A stretch of 64,000 bases of DNA from Fibrobacter sp. UWR3 (lineage in GTDB: Bacteria > Fibrobacterota > Fibrobacteria > Fibrobacterales > Fibrobacteraceae). Of the stretch, positions 44,541 through 53,256 are shown piece by piece. A program made the position numbers and the translations under genes. Where the stretch lies: contig NZ_FRCW01000002.1 in assembly GCF_900143055.1 (NCBI RefSeq), positions 62,001 to 126,000 on the forward strand. Direction: 5' to 3'. The stretch's first letter is position 1; every line of letters starts with the position of its first letter. The notes beneath the pieces were generated by a model. That model was not told the origin of the DNA. It made no database searches and saw only the letters and a program-made list of their open reading frames with translations.

Positions 44541-44566
44541 AAAAAAAGGCGGCGCAAGGCCACCTT
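44541..44566 (-). terminator. Second terminator downstream of TPR gene
   Basis: AAGGCGGC and GCCACCTT form an 8-bp stem (one G-T pair) with a 5-nt loop, followed on the minus strand by seven T. Confidence 0.7.
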
Positions 44567-44589
44567 ATTCTCCACATCTTGCTAAAAGC

Positions 44590-44614
44590 AAAAGGGACGT
44601 CCGATGGACGCCCC
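44590..44614 (-). terminator. Terminator of TPR gene
   Basis: GGGACGTCC-GAT-GGACGCCCC, an 8-bp stem with one mismatch, followed on the minus strand by TTTT, 8 nt after the stop. Confidence 0.75.
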
Positions 44615-44621
44615 TTATTTG

Positions 44622-45608
44622 TTACTTCTGATTTGACCAGATGACGTAATCCCCGAGGGCTTCTATCTGCTTTTTATCCAGGTAGTAAGCCAGCGAGGGT
44701 TTATTCGGAAGAATGATTTCGTACATGATAAAGGAATTGATCTTCCCTGCCGAAAGGGCCTTGTCCAGGCGGGTAAGAGTCTTTGAATTCGCCTTGCGTT
44801 CATCAATTTTCGGCAACAGGCCGGCAAGGCATTCCTTGATCATCGCCTCGCCCATGTCCTTGTTTGCCTCGGCACGCTTCTTGTACTCGGGTTCGAACTT
44901 CCACGCGGCCTCGATAAACGCGTAATACATCCAGAGGGTATCGGCCTCCACCACCACGGAACCATCGGGTGTCTGGAGGACACGTGCCTGCGGGTTGAAC
45001 GCCCAGTGGCTTGAATCGAGCCCGTTGGCCGCATAGATTTTCTGGCGCAGGGATTCGAGCCGCGGGTTGTTGCGGTTCAGCACCTTAGCGATAGAAATCT
45101 CTTCGAGGGCCTTTTTCTGGTCGCCCTTGTTGCGGTAAACGTCAGCAAGCAGCCAGTGCGCAAGGTAATCGATGTAGTTTGCCTCAATCGCCTTCTTGTA
45201 CCAGGACTCAGCCATGTCCCAGTTCTGCTCTATACCGAAGGTCTGCGCGATGTAGGCCATCACGATGGTCGCATTCGGGTCAAGCAGCAGCACGCGCTTG
45301 TAAGCATCGCGGGCTTTCGCGTATTCCTTCTTGGAAAAGAGGGCCTCCGCCTTGTCTAAAGCCTTCTTCACGTCACCCTTGAACTCGAATGCGGTCACCT
45401 TGTAACCTCCATCCACAAACCTGCGGTAGGCGGGCATGTTCAGCAAGTTGCTGCGGTCCGGTTCCGGGAAAGGTTTCTTGAGTTCCTTCACGGAATAGGG
45501 AATCTTGGAAACGTTCAATGTCTCCATCGCGCGCTTCAAGGGGTTGTCGTTTTCCGCAAAGGCAACTGCGGCAGATATGCAAAGAATGAGAAGCGTCTTG
45601 AATTTCAT
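44622..45608 (-). CDS. Exported TPR-repeat protein
   Basis: A 328-aa protein with signal peptide MKFKTLLILCISAAVAFAE and three TPR units (about 80-185): ALFSKKEYAKARDAYKRVLL, GIEQNWDMAESWYKKAIEA and YRNKGDQKKALEEISIAKVL. A helical C-terminal domain of about 110 residues, with LDKALSAGKINSFIMYEIIL, is not recognised. TPR proteins are protein-binding scaffolds; periplasmic location follows from the signal peptide. It is transcribed behind a FISUMP lipoprotein gene 18 nt upstream and is followed by two terminators. Confidence 0.82.
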   Translation of the reverse strand: MKFKTLLILCISAAVAFAENDNPLKRAMETLNVSKIPYSVKELKKPFPEPDRSNLLNMPAYRRFVDGGYKVTAFEFKGDVKKALDKAEALFSKKEYAKARDAYKRVLLLDPNATIVMAYIAQTFGIEQNWDMAESWYKKAIEANYIDYLAHWLLADVYRNKGDQKKALEEISIAKVLNRNNPRLESLRQKIYAANGLDSSHWAFNPQARVLQTPDGSVVVEADTLWMYYAFIEAAWKFEPEYKKRAEANKDMGEAMIKECLAGLLPKIDERKANSKTLTRLDKALSAGKINSFIMYEIILPNKPSLAYYLDKKQIEALGDYVIWSNQK

Positions 45609-45626
45609 ACTGTAAGTATAAAAAAG

Positions 45627-47084
45627 TTAATCCTTTACGCAGCGAACGTAGCAACCGAATAGTTTCTCGTTCTTACTCATGCTCGCATAATCACTGCCAA
45701 CATACAAATAATAGGCAAAACGCGGAGAAACGTCGTAAGAAGCCCAAAGACATGTGGAACTGCCTGTTTGCTGATTATTGAAGACGGGTGGCAGAACCAT
45801 CCCGCCAGGCATCAGCGAAAATCCGTATTTATCACGGAAAGCACTTTCAACGGTTCTAGAATCATTCTGCCACAAGTTAGACGCCTTCAAGTTGCTATTC
45901 CCGGAATGCCGTTCATTGACTGCGTAGAGCATAGTCTGGAATTCAGCCAAATCCGGCAAATGCCAGCCTTCCGGGCAAATTCCGCGAACATCTCTCGCTC
46001 TTGTGCAATATGAATCATTGCCACAGCCGACCGCATCATCGGAAAACTTGCCCAGGTAGTCCATGGCCGCAGCCCAGGTATATCCATATCCGTACTTGGC
46101 ACAGGAATCCTTGTCATCCTTGATGCATCCTGCCCCTTCCGGATAATCAAGCCTCAGATTTTCCGCCATCCATGTTTGATCACCGATCACGACAGTCTTG
46201 TATTCACGGTTGTCGCGACTATCCTTGAGTGTCCCGTATTCGCAGTTGTCCTCTTCTTGCGTCTTGCACGGTTCCAGTTGCGCGACATCCGCAGAATCGG
46301 GTATCACCTTATAGAAATCGTCATCCTTCACGCACCTTACGGCCATATAGCAGCCACCACTATTGTCTTTCCATTCCACCGGTTTTTCTGCTTCCAAGTT
46401 AAAGGAATACAGGCTACCGTACTGGGCATAGTCTGCCGACATGTATATGGCTTTCGTATTGGACCCTCCGCTACATCTCATTCCCGTGGGAGTCGCGGCA
46501 AAACCATAAATGTCCGTATCGCCCTGCCTATCGTACCAGGCGTCGACAGACCGCAGCAACTTGCCTGCGGAATCCGGGCCGCCAACAGTCGTCACCAGCT
46601 TGCTGAAATCCATAAATCTCGGAAGATGCCAACCCGCGGGGCACGATACTTTCGCATCCATGTCCCAATAGTAGCGCCATACATCAGTGTCGGCAATGTC
46701 CGGGGTATAATTATATGAATATTTCGTGGCAGTATCCGTATAGTTCAGGTTCTGCGCCATCCAGGTCTGTTCCCCGATGACCACGTACCGGTAAGCCTGC
46801 CCGTCGCGTTCGTCGATAAACACCTGCACGCTGCTCGAACTCTCGGGTTTCTGCGAACTGCTGGATTCTTCTACCGAGCTACTCGATACAGAACTGCTAG
46901 ACACAGAACTGCTCGATTCCTCGATAGAACTGCTAGAAGCTTCTTCGGAAGAACTTTCCACGGAACTGCTAGATTCCGGTTCCGGGTAATCGAGCGACGA
47001 CGAGCCGTCATCGGAACACGCCGCCATCGCCAGCGCAACAAAAACACCCGTCACACATTTCTTGAAATTCATTTGCCTCTTCAT
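45627..47084 (-). CDS. FISUMP-domain lipoprotein with two FISUMP domains
   Basis: A 485-aa lipoprotein. A GGAGG site sets the start; signal GVFVALAMAAC places Cys22 in the lipobox. A long poly-Ser/Glu linker (about 25-90) leads to FISUMP domain 1 (about 92-255; YVVIGEQTWMAQNLNYTDTA) and domain 2 (about 275-485; VVIGDQTWMAENLRL), each with GWHLP. The linker lacks the repeat-encoded PEPVE tract, and the N-terminus lacks the repeat-encoded extension found in the other two multi-FISUMP genes. That makes it a useful reference for the un-invaded state. Confidence 0.9.
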   Translation of the reverse strand: MKRQMNFKKCVTGVFVALAMAACSDDGSSSLDYPEPESSSSVESSSEEASSSSIEESSSSVSSSSVSSSSVEESSSSQKPESSSSVQVFIDERDGQAYRYVVIGEQTWMAQNLNYTDTATKYSYNYTPDIADTDVWRYYWDMDAKVSCPAGWHLPRFMDFSKLVTTVGGPDSAGKLLRSVDAWYDRQGDTDIYGFAATPTGMRCSGGSNTKAIYMSADYAQYGSLYSFNLEAEKPVEWKDNSGGCYMAVRCVKDDDFYKVIPDSADVAQLEPCKTQEEDNCEYGTLKDSRDNREYKTVVIGDQTWMAENLRLDYPEGAGCIKDDKDSCAKYGYGYTWAAAMDYLGKFSDDAVGCGNDSYCTRARDVRGICPEGWHLPDLAEFQTMLYAVNERHSGNSNLKASNLWQNDSRTVESAFRDKYGFSLMPGGMVLPPVFNNQQTGSSTCLWASYDVSPRFAYYLYVGSDYASMSKNEKLFGCYVRCVKD

Positions 47085-47122
47085 TGAGGAACCTCCTATT
47101 CAATCTTTTCCAAAGATATATT

Positions 47123-47146
47123 AAAAGGCGGCACTAGGCCACCCTT
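47123..47146 (-). terminator. Terminator of glnS
   Basis: GGCGGC-ACTAG-GCCACC, a 6-bp stem with one G-T pair, followed on the minus strand by TTTT. It shares its stem sequences with the hairpin at 44541. Confidence 0.7.
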
Positions 47147-47191
47147 TAGTTTGTTTTTAACACGCAGTATCGCGATGCGTTATAATTCGAA

Positions 47192-48877
47192 TTACTTCGC
47201 GACAGTTTTTGCGAAAGAATCCTTCAAATCGACAGTCCTATTAAAGACAAGATGGCCCGGCTTGGAATCTTCGCTATCGAGGCAGAAGTAGCCCTGGCGC
47301 ATGAACTGGAAGCGGTCTTCCAGCTTGGCGTTCGCGAGGCTCGGTTCCACCTTGGCCTGCTTGATGACCATGGATTCCGGGTTCAGGTAGTCGTGCCAGT
47401 CTTCGCCCTCGGGAACCTGTGCCGGGTCTTCCAGCGTAAACAGGTTGTTGATGAGGCGCACTTCGGCGTCCACGGCATGTGCTGCAGAAACCCAGTGGAT
47501 GGTGCCCTTGACCTTGCGGCCATCGGGAGTCTCGCCGCCCTGGCTCTGCGGGTCGTATTCGCAGTGGATCACCGTCACCTTGCCGTTTGCATCCTTCTCG
47601 ACGCTCTTGCAGGTCACGAAGTAGGCGCCCTTCAGGCGGACTTCGCCATCCGGCTTGAGGCGGAAGTACTTCTTCGGCGGTTCTTCCATGAAGTCGTCGG
47701 CCTCGATGTAGAGTTCCTTACCGAAGGGGACTTCGCGGGTACCGGCGGCGGGGTCGTTGGGGTTGTTTTCCACCTTGATCATCTCCACCTTGCCGTCTTC
47801 CCAGTTATCAATCACGAGCTTCACCGGGTCAATCACCGCCATCACGCGGTTCGCCGTCTTGTTCAGTTCTTCGCGGATGCAGAAGTACAAGAGGTTCACG
47901 TCAACCATGGAATCGGCCTTCGACACGCCGATGCGGTCACAGAACTCGCGGATGGAACTCGGGGTAAAGCCACGGCGGCGGTAACCGCAGACCGTCGGCA
48001 TACGCGGGTCGTTCCAGCCCATCACGGCCTTCGTCTCCACCAGTTCAAGGAGCTTGCGCTTGCTCATCATGGTGTAGGTCAGGTTCAGGCGGGCAAATTC
48101 AATCTGCTGCGGGCGGTTGTCCAGGCCGAGCTCAATCAGGAACCAGTCGTACAGCGGGCGGTGCGCCTCGAATTCCAGCGTACAGATGGAGTGGGTAATG
48201 CCCTCAATCCAGTCGCTAAGCGGGTGGGCAAAGTCATACATCGGGTAGATGCACCACTTGTCGCCGGTGCGGTGGTGGGTGCAATGCTTGATGCGGTAGA
48301 TGACCGGGTCGCGCATGTTCATGTTCGGGCTAGCGAGGTCCACCTTTGCGCGGAGACACTTCTCGCCATCGGCGTACTTGCCGTCGCGCATCTCGCGGAA
48401 CAGCTTCATGTTCTCTTCGATGCTGCGGTCGCGGTAGGGGCTCGGGCGGCTGGGCTTGCCGGCGTCGTTGCCGCGGTATTCCTGCATTTCGTCGCGAGTC
48501 AGGTCTTCCACGTAGGCCTTGCCCATCTCGATAAGCTTTTCGGCAAAGGCGTAAATCTGGTCGTAGTAGTCGCTCGCGAAGTATTCGCCGCCCTTCCATT
48601 CAAAACCGAGCCACTTCACGTCTTCGCGGATGGAGTCCACGTATTCCACGTCTTCCTTGGAGGGGTTCGTGTCGTCAAAGCGCAGGTTCGTGATGCCGCC
48701 GAAGTCCTTGTACTTGATAGCGGTACCGAAATTCAGGCAGATGGACTTCGCGTGCCCGATGTGGATGTAGCCGTTGGGTTCGGGCGGGAAACGGGTATGC
48801 ACCTTGGTGCGCTTGCCCGTCTTGAGGTCGTTGACGATGATGTCCTGTACAAAATTCGAAGATTCGGGAATATCCAT
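47192..48877 (-). CDS. glnS: Glutaminyl-tRNA synthetase
   Basis: Charges tRNA(Gln) with glutamine. The 561-aa class I synthetase has the HIGH motif in [20 protein letters not shown] (about 26-45) and the KMSKS equivalent in [12 protein letters not shown] (about 265-276). It shows the GlnRS features [18 protein letters not shown] and [20 protein letters not shown], followed by the C-terminal anticodon-binding beta-barrels. GlnRS was favoured over non-discriminating GluRS because of the long C-terminal barrels and the GVSKADS and RRRGF segments. Bacterial glnS is thought to have been acquired from eukaryotes. Confidence 0.97.
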   Translation of the reverse strand: MDIPESSNFVQDIIVNDLKTGKRTKVHTRFPPEPNGYIHIGHAKSICLNFGTAIKYKDFGGITNLRFDDTNPSKEDVEYVDSIREDVKWLGFEWKGGEYFASDYYDQIYAFAEKLIEMGKAYVEDLTRDEMQEYRGNDAGKPSRPSPYRDRSIEENMKLFREMRDGKYADGEKCLRAKVDLASPNMNMRDPVIYRIKHCTHHRTGDKWCIYPMYDFAHPLSDWIEGITHSICTLEFEAHRPLYDWFLIELGLDNRPQQIEFARLNLTYTMMSKRKLLELVETKAVMGWNDPRMPTVCGYRRRGFTPSSIREFCDRIGVSKADSMVDVNLLYFCIREELNKTANRVMAVIDPVKLVIDNWEDGKVEMIKVENNPNDPAAGTREVPFGKELYIEADDFMEEPPKKYFRLKPDGEVRLKGAYFVTCKSVEKDANGKVTVIHCEYDPQSQGGETPDGRKVKGTIHWVSAAHAVDAEVRLINNLFTLEDPAQVPEGEDWHDYLNPESMVIKQAKVEPSLANAKLEDRFQFMRQGYFCLDSEDSKPGHLVFNRTVDLKDSFAKTVAK

Positions 48878-48925
48878 TGTGGCATCCTTTAAAAAATTAC
48901 GGGGAAAATTTAGTAAAAAAACGCC

Positions 48926-50974
48926 CTAGTCCTTGAGGCAACGAACAGAGAGACCGTAATACTTATAATGATCTCCTAGATACACATACGCTTCCCAATA
49001 TCTCAAGCGCGCATAAGACGCACTTTCACTATTAAATTCGTCGGCCATCCAAAAACTAGCTTCATCTTCACGATTATTAAAATAACCTTGATCATAGTTG
49101 CCAGCAGGAAGCACCGAGAACCCGAAATTATCCGATCCATTGCCATTACCATACCAACCGGATGTAGCCCTGAGAACCGGACCAGCAGTCGATGCACCCC
49201 CAACTGCAGTGAATAGGGTATTCCACTCATCATAGCTAGGCAAATGCCATCCACTCGGGCAAGCGGATACCGCCGCAGTCCACGTATAAAGCCGCCCGTA
49301 CGTGGTACAATTGGTTTCATTGTTGCTATAACAGAAGCTTGAATCCGTTTTGAAGTTGAGATTTTCCGCCATCCATGTCTGCGAACCAATTTTAACCGTC
49401 TTGTACGTTTGGCCGTCGCGAGAATCTGTCATAGTTCCGGTCGTCACTTCGGCAGGCTCAGTGACCTTACTCGATGAAGATTCAACTTTTTTTGAACTGC
49501 TCGACTGCTGTGTGACGCTAGAAGAGGATTGTACAGTCTCGCCTTCGTCCTTGAGGCAACGGACAGAAAACCCGTAGTTCTTGCCGTCGTTGCACAGGTA
49601 CGCACCGCTGTCGTCACAGTGCAAGTACATGTCGTATGCGTCGTCGCTACCGCCCTCTGTAGAACTCCAGAAGCCCACGCGAATGCCCTCGCCGCTGTAT
49701 TCCCCGTAGCTGAGCCTGAGGCCGGCAGGGAGCGCGGAGAAGGCGAAGGCATCCGAGCCATTGCAACTACTATCCCATCCGGAAGTGGACTTGAGCACCT
49801 TGCCTGCTGTTGATTGACCGCCGACTGCCGTGAACAAAGTTTCGAATTCCTCTTCTGTTGGCAGATGCCAGCCCTCAGGGCAAGCCGTTGTCGCGGCAGC
49901 CCAGGTGTAAAGGCGGCCGTACTTGGTGCAGTTGCTTGCACTGTCTTTGTAGCAGTAGCTGTTCGCAGTTTCGTAGTTGAGGTTCTGGGCCATCCAGGTC
50001 TGAATGCCGATGGTGACAGTCTTGTACGTCTGGCCATCGCGGGAGTCTGTCATAGTTCCGGTCGTCACTTCGGCTGGTTCGACAGGCTCACCAACCTTTG
50101 AAGAACTGCTCGACTGCTGTGTGACGCTAGAAGAGGATTGTACAGTCTCGCCTTCGTCCCTGAGGCAACGAACCGAGCGCCAGTCGACACCATCGTAGTA
50201 ATCCAGACGAGCAGAGTCAGCAGAGTAGTAACCCAAAGCAGAGGCGTAGTAGTCATCCAAACTAAGGAAATACGCGCCACTGCTACCGTACTCAGTAGAA
50301 CTCCAGAAGTACGCGGAGTAGCCGTTGCCGTATTCCTCTTTGTTGCCATCCCTGTAGCCTGTTGGAATCGCCGAGAACCCAAAGGCATCCGTGCAGTTAC
50401 CACTCTTACGCCAACCGGATGCAGACTTAATAGCCTTGCCCGCTGTTGATGCTCCCCCAACTGCAGTTAATAGAGTATTCCACTCGTCCTTACTGGGCAG
50501 ATGCCAACCTGCGGGGCACACGGTTTTCGCAGTATTCCAGTTGTAGAGGCGACCATACGTAGAGCAGTTTTCCGATTTTCCATCGGGGCAGTAGGTATCA
50601 TCTGTTTCGTAGTTGAGATTTTCCGCCATCCAAGTCTGCGAGCCAATTTTTACAGACTTGTATGTATGGCCATCGCGGGAATCGAGCAATTCTCCATATT
50701 TAATATCAGGATTAAACTGATTAGAACTGCTACTTAATTCTTCTCTGCTCGAAGATGACTGGAGATCACTTCTAGATGTCTGCGCAGAATCGGAGGATTC
50801 CCTAGCCTGTTCAGCCTTCCAGTCCTCAAAATCGCCTTCCATCTGGTCGACATAGTCTGTACAGGCGGCAAGGAAAACGAGAGCGAAAAATAATGCTATG
50901 GATCCTATCGCCCCTACGGGGCTCCAGGATGACAATTTTGAGTGGTTCCAGGATGACATTTTTGAATTACTCAT
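48926..50974 (-). CDS. FISUMP-domain lipoprotein with three FISUMP domains
   Basis: A 682-aa lipoprotein starting after AGGAGG. The N-terminus MSNSKMSSWNHSKLSSWSPV is repeat-encoded and precedes the signal core IALFFALVFLAAC. Three FISUMP domains follow (about 90-275, 310-480 and 515-682), each with SVKIG, TVTIG or TVKIG, TWMAxNLN and GWHLP. They are separated by Ser-rich linkers that are nearly identical at the nucleotide level (ETVQSSSSVTQQSSSS), showing recent domain duplication. Dispersed palindromes encode the PAEVT and EPVEPAEVT linker parts. Function unknown; surface exposure inferred. Confidence 0.9.
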   Translation of the reverse strand: MSNSKMSSWNHSKLSSWSPVGAIGSIALFFALVFLAACTDYVDQMEGDFEDWKAEQARESSDSAQTSRSDLQSSSSREELSSSSNQFNPDIKYGELLDSRDGHTYKSVKIGSQTWMAENLNYETDDTYCPDGKSENCSTYGRLYNWNTAKTVCPAGWHLPSKDEWNTLLTAVGGASTAGKAIKSASGWRKSGNCTDAFGFSAIPTGYRDGNKEEYGNGYSAYFWSSTEYGSSGAYFLSLDDYYASALGYYSADSARLDYYDGVDWRSVRCLRDEGETVQSSSSVTQQSSSSSKVGEPVEPAEVTTGTMTDSRDGQTYKTVTIGIQTWMAQNLNYETANSYCYKDSASNCTKYGRLYTWAAATTACPEGWHLPTEEEFETLFTAVGGQSTAGKVLKSTSGWDSSCNGSDAFAFSALPAGLRLSYGEYSGEGIRVGFWSSTEGGSDDAYDMYLHCDDSGAYLCNDGKNYGFSVRCLKDEGETVQSSSSVTQQSSSSKKVESSSSKVTEPAEVTTGTMTDSRDGQTYKTVKIGSQTWMAENLNFKTDSSFCYSNNETNCTTYGRLYTWTAAVSACPSGWHLPSYDEWNTLFTAVGGASTAGPVLRATSGWYGNGNGSDNFGFSVLPAGNYDQGYFNNREDEASFWMADEFNSESASYARLRYWEAYVYLGDHYKYYGLSVRCLKD
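49447..49466. repeat. Short dispersed palindromic repeat in linker
   Basis: CTTCGGCAGGCTCAGTGACC, a variant of the 727 copy, located in the linker between FISUMP domains 2 and 3. Confidence 0.6.
50078..50096. repeat. Short dispersed palindromic repeat in linker
   Basis: TTCGACAGGCTCACCAACC, a variant of the same family in the linker between FISUMP domains 1 and 2. Confidence 0.6.
50897..50960. repeat. Dispersed repeat encoding a signal-peptide N-region (copy 3)
   Basis: ATGGATCCT at one end, a GCCCCTACGGGGC palindrome in the middle, and two CCAGGATGACA units at the other end. It is related to 25-95 and 1679-1745 but is read in a different frame by the gene that contains it. Confidence 0.7.
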
Positions 50975-50983
50975 CTTTTCCTC

Positions 50984-51955
50984 CTAGAACGCGAAGCTTA
51001 TCCCAATGCCGACGGCACCCGCAATTGCAAGCCCGATACCAATAGTGCGTAGTGTCTGCCCCGACTCGGCATCATCATGGTAGCGTTCATATTCACTTAC
51101 TGTCGAGTACTTCTTCTCGGACGCGTCCTTCGCCTGGCTATTGCCCACTACAGCAAGAACCGCACCCGTCACAGCAGTAGCGACGCTTATACCAAGCACC
51201 ACCCAGCGGGCAACGTGGCTTTCCTTTTCGCTTTCCACGTTAGCAGGCACGCTCTCGCCCACCTGCGGGCCAGACTTGCCGTCAAGTTCATCGTAAGCCG
51301 CAGCAGCCTTTACGCGGGTCGTATCTTCTGCCGGTGCAGCAACCTCTGCAAGGGCAGATTCTTCCACAAGAGCAGAATTTTCCACAGAAGCAACTTCCGC
51401 AACAGCAGCGTCCGGCTGCGCCTGAGGTTCAGCGGGTTCTGCGGGAACAGGCTCCGGTGCAGGAGCAGGAGTTTCCATATTTTTCACCACCATGAAGAAA
51501 TCCGGGGACTTCTGCTCAATAAGCGCAAGCAACTCCTTCAAGTTCGTTCCGTGCCCGTTGAAACTGGCAATGAGTTTATTCCCCGCCGTCTCGTACAGTT
51601 CCACCGAAAGAGTGAGGTCACCGGCAAAACTTCCGATACGCGCCTGACAGATGTAATCAGCAGCAATGTTCTTGCCGGTTTCCACAAGGCAACTGCCCTC
51701 GCAATCCTCGATGGCCTTCCCGGGTGGCAGCATCTGCTGGATATTCTCACGGGTCATAATCGTGTAGTTCTCTGACGCAGGGAGTTGCTTCACGGCCTCC
51801 TCGCGCAACACGTTCGTGAGGTACTGACGGTCCGTGGCTGGCACCATCTCCTTCGCTACACCATCGGCACCCGTCTCGAGCACGGCAACATGCGTCGCCG
51901 ACGCCCACGCCACAAGGCAAAACAAAAAGGTAAAAGCAGATTTCAAGTATTTCAT
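50984..51955 (-). CDS. Secreted protein with C-terminal membrane helices
   Basis: A 323-aa protein with signal peptide YLKSAFTFLFCLVAWASA. The domain at about 22-165 (VAVLETGADG, TIMTRENIQQMLPPG, CEGSCLVETGKNIAADYICQ) resembles the periplasmic module found in proteins that sense or report lipoproteins in myxobacteria and fibrobacters. It is similar in layout to CsgG/TolB N-domains (VLREE..VKQLPASENYTIMTR). An acidic Ala/Glu/Pro-rich linker (about 170-240) and two C-terminal hydrophobic helices follow. Function is unknown. The gene lies 9 nt upstream of the three-domain FISUMP gene, probably in one transcript. Confidence 0.78.
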   Translation of the reverse strand: MKYLKSAFTFLFCLVAWASATHVAVLETGADGVAKEMVPATDRQYLTNVLREEAVKQLPASENYTIMTRENIQQMLPPGKAIEDCEGSCLVETGKNIAADYICQARIGSFAGDLTLSVELYETAGNKLIASFNGHGTNLKELLALIEQKSPDFFMVVKNMETPAPAPEPVPAEPAEPQAQPDAAVAEVASVENSALVEESALAEVAAPAEDTTRVKAAAAYDELDGKSGPQVGESVPANVESEKESHVARWVVLGISVATAVTGAVLAVVGNSQAKDASEKKYSTVSEYERYHDDAESGQTLRTIGIGLAIAGAVGIGISFAF

Positions 51956-52133
51956 GTATCCCGCCACGTTGCAACCAGTTCAATATTAACAAAAATATAC
52001 AATAAAAAAAACGGGAGGTCAGAAAAAAAAAGCGCCGTTTTGGCTCATTTCCGCCGCGAAACCGTTTTATAGTATAGATGGGGGCATTTTTCCTGTTCGC
52101 GAACGCCGACGCTCTTCGGTACGGAAAAAAGAA

Positions 52134-53072
52134 ATGACAAGAAAAGAATTCGCGAAGTTCATCGACAAACTCAAGGAAGCCGAGAATCGCGGCGATGACC
52201 TCGACGCCATCGTCAAGGAACACGAAAACGAGAACGTCTACGTCTATAACGACGCCTGTTTCAAGAAGATTTTTGCAAGCGAGAAGAACACCGCGCTTAC
52301 GGCCGACCTCGTGAATGCGGCCCTCGACTTGCACGGGGACGACCGCATCGAAAACCCGCAACTCGTAAATCCCTTCATCCCAGGCGAGGTGGGGTACCGC
52401 AACTCCGAACCCGATTTGTTGCTGACGAACGAACGCGGCGGAAAGCGTCCCCGCGACCGCATCTCTATCGAAATTCAGCACGAGGACCGGACGCTTTTCA
52501 AGAACCGCGTCGTGCTTTACGTGGCGCGCCTCACTAGCAATATGGTGAAGAAAAACGAACCGCCCGTCCTCGAGAACCTGAACCTGCTTGCGTTCCAGTT
52601 CTTCAACGCGTTCCCCTGGAAAAAGTCCCGCAAGTACCGCCACACGGTGCAGCTCCACAATCAGGACATGCAATTGTATTTCGACAAGCAGGCCATCACG
52701 ATTGTCGAGGTGCAGAAGTTCTACCACCATGTCGAGGCCTTCGCAGATGACCATAGCCGCCTTGCCCAGTGGCTCCGTGCTATCGACACGCTCAATCGCG
52801 GGGCCGATTTCAGCGAGTTTGCGAACGACCCCGTATTCAGGATATTGCAAAACGAGGTGAAATTGTGTAATTTTAGTTCTAGGTACCTCATGATGGAGGG
52901 AATGAATATGGTTGACATGGCACTTGAACGCTTTGAAGCCAAAGTGGAAGTTGCGAAAAATCTCCTGAGAGACGGAGATCCCGCCGAGAGGGTTGCCCGG
53001 AATACCGGCATCCCGCTGTACACGGTCCTCGACCTGAAAAAGAAGATGCGGAGACGGCGCGCCACACGCTAG
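52134..53072 (+). CDS. Rpn/PD-(D/E)XK nuclease-family protein (transposase-like)
   Basis: A 312-aa protein of the recombination-promoting nuclease/putative transposase family. It has the entry helix NDACFKKIFASEKN, the acidic residue in SEPDLLLTN and the catalytic strand ISIEIQHEDR (PD-(D/E)XK with ExQ). VVLYVARLTSNM follows. A C-terminal helical part ends with a helix-turn-helix-like stretch (PAERVARNTGIPLYTVLDLK). Such genes are common in Bacteroidetes and Fibrobacter as multicopy mobile-associated families. No flanking inverted repeats or target duplication were seen, so its mobility is uncertain. Confidence 0.85.
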   Translation: MTRKEFAKFIDKLKEAENRGDDLDAIVKEHENENVYVYNDACFKKIFASEKNTALTADLVNAALDLHGDDRIENPQLVNPFIPGEVGYRNSEPDLLLTNERGGKRPRDRISIEIQHEDRTLFKNRVVLYVARLTSNMVKKNEPPVLENLNLLAFQFFNAFPWKKSRKYRHTVQLHNQDMQLYFDKQAITIVEVQKFYHHVEAFADDHSRLAQWLRAIDTLNRGADFSEFANDPVFRILQNEVKLCNFSSRYLMMEGMNMVDMALERFEAKVEVAKNLLRDGDPAERVARNTGIPLYTVLDLKKKMRRRRATR

Positions 53073-53196
53073 CCTTTTTTTTCAGGAAGTGTCTGACCAC
53101 CACGTTTACGATGCCATTATGGCTGAGGCCCGCCTCGCCGCCCTTTCGTCGAAATAGTCCATAAATCTCTTTGTCGAACCCGACTGATAAGCGCAT
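52888..53196 (-). CDS. Possible ribbon-helix-helix protein antisense to Rpn 3' end
   Basis: A 102-aa frame whose first 40 residues fit a ribbon-helix-helix DNA-binding domain: MRLSVGFDKEIYGLFRRKGG, then LSHNGIVNVVVRHFLKKK with a GLSHNGIVN turn. After that it runs into sequence antisense to the Rpn gene, where it looks random. It could be a remnant whose stop was lost. No ribosome site is visible. Real coding is uncertain. Confidence 0.3.
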   Translation of the reverse strand: MRLSVGFDKEIYGLFRRKGGEAGLSHNGIVNVVVRHFLKKKASVWRAVSASSFSGRGPCTAGCRYSGQPSRRDLRLSGDFSQLPLWLQSVQVPCQPYSFPPS

Positions 53197-53205
53197 CTAT
53201 AAACA

Positions 53206-53233
53206 CACTTGCCTTGCTAACGCAAGGCAAGTG
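53206..53233. terminator. Perfect 12-bp hairpin after beta-helix gene
   Basis: CACTTGCCTTGC-TAAC-GCAAGGCAAGTG. It lies 23 nt beyond the stop of the minus-strand beta-helix gene. The T tract is weak (TGTGTTTATAG), so termination is plausible but not certain. Confidence 0.55.
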
Positions 53234-53256
53234 GTGACGAAGGAATGTGGCGCAGG

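Noticed and set aside
47252-48892. A 546-codon frame opposite glnS
   Set aside because: Antisense shadow; the minus strand encodes an unmistakable GlnRS.
52134-53072. A complete transposon around the Rpn-type gene
   Set aside because: No terminal inverted repeats or target-site duplication could be found on either side.
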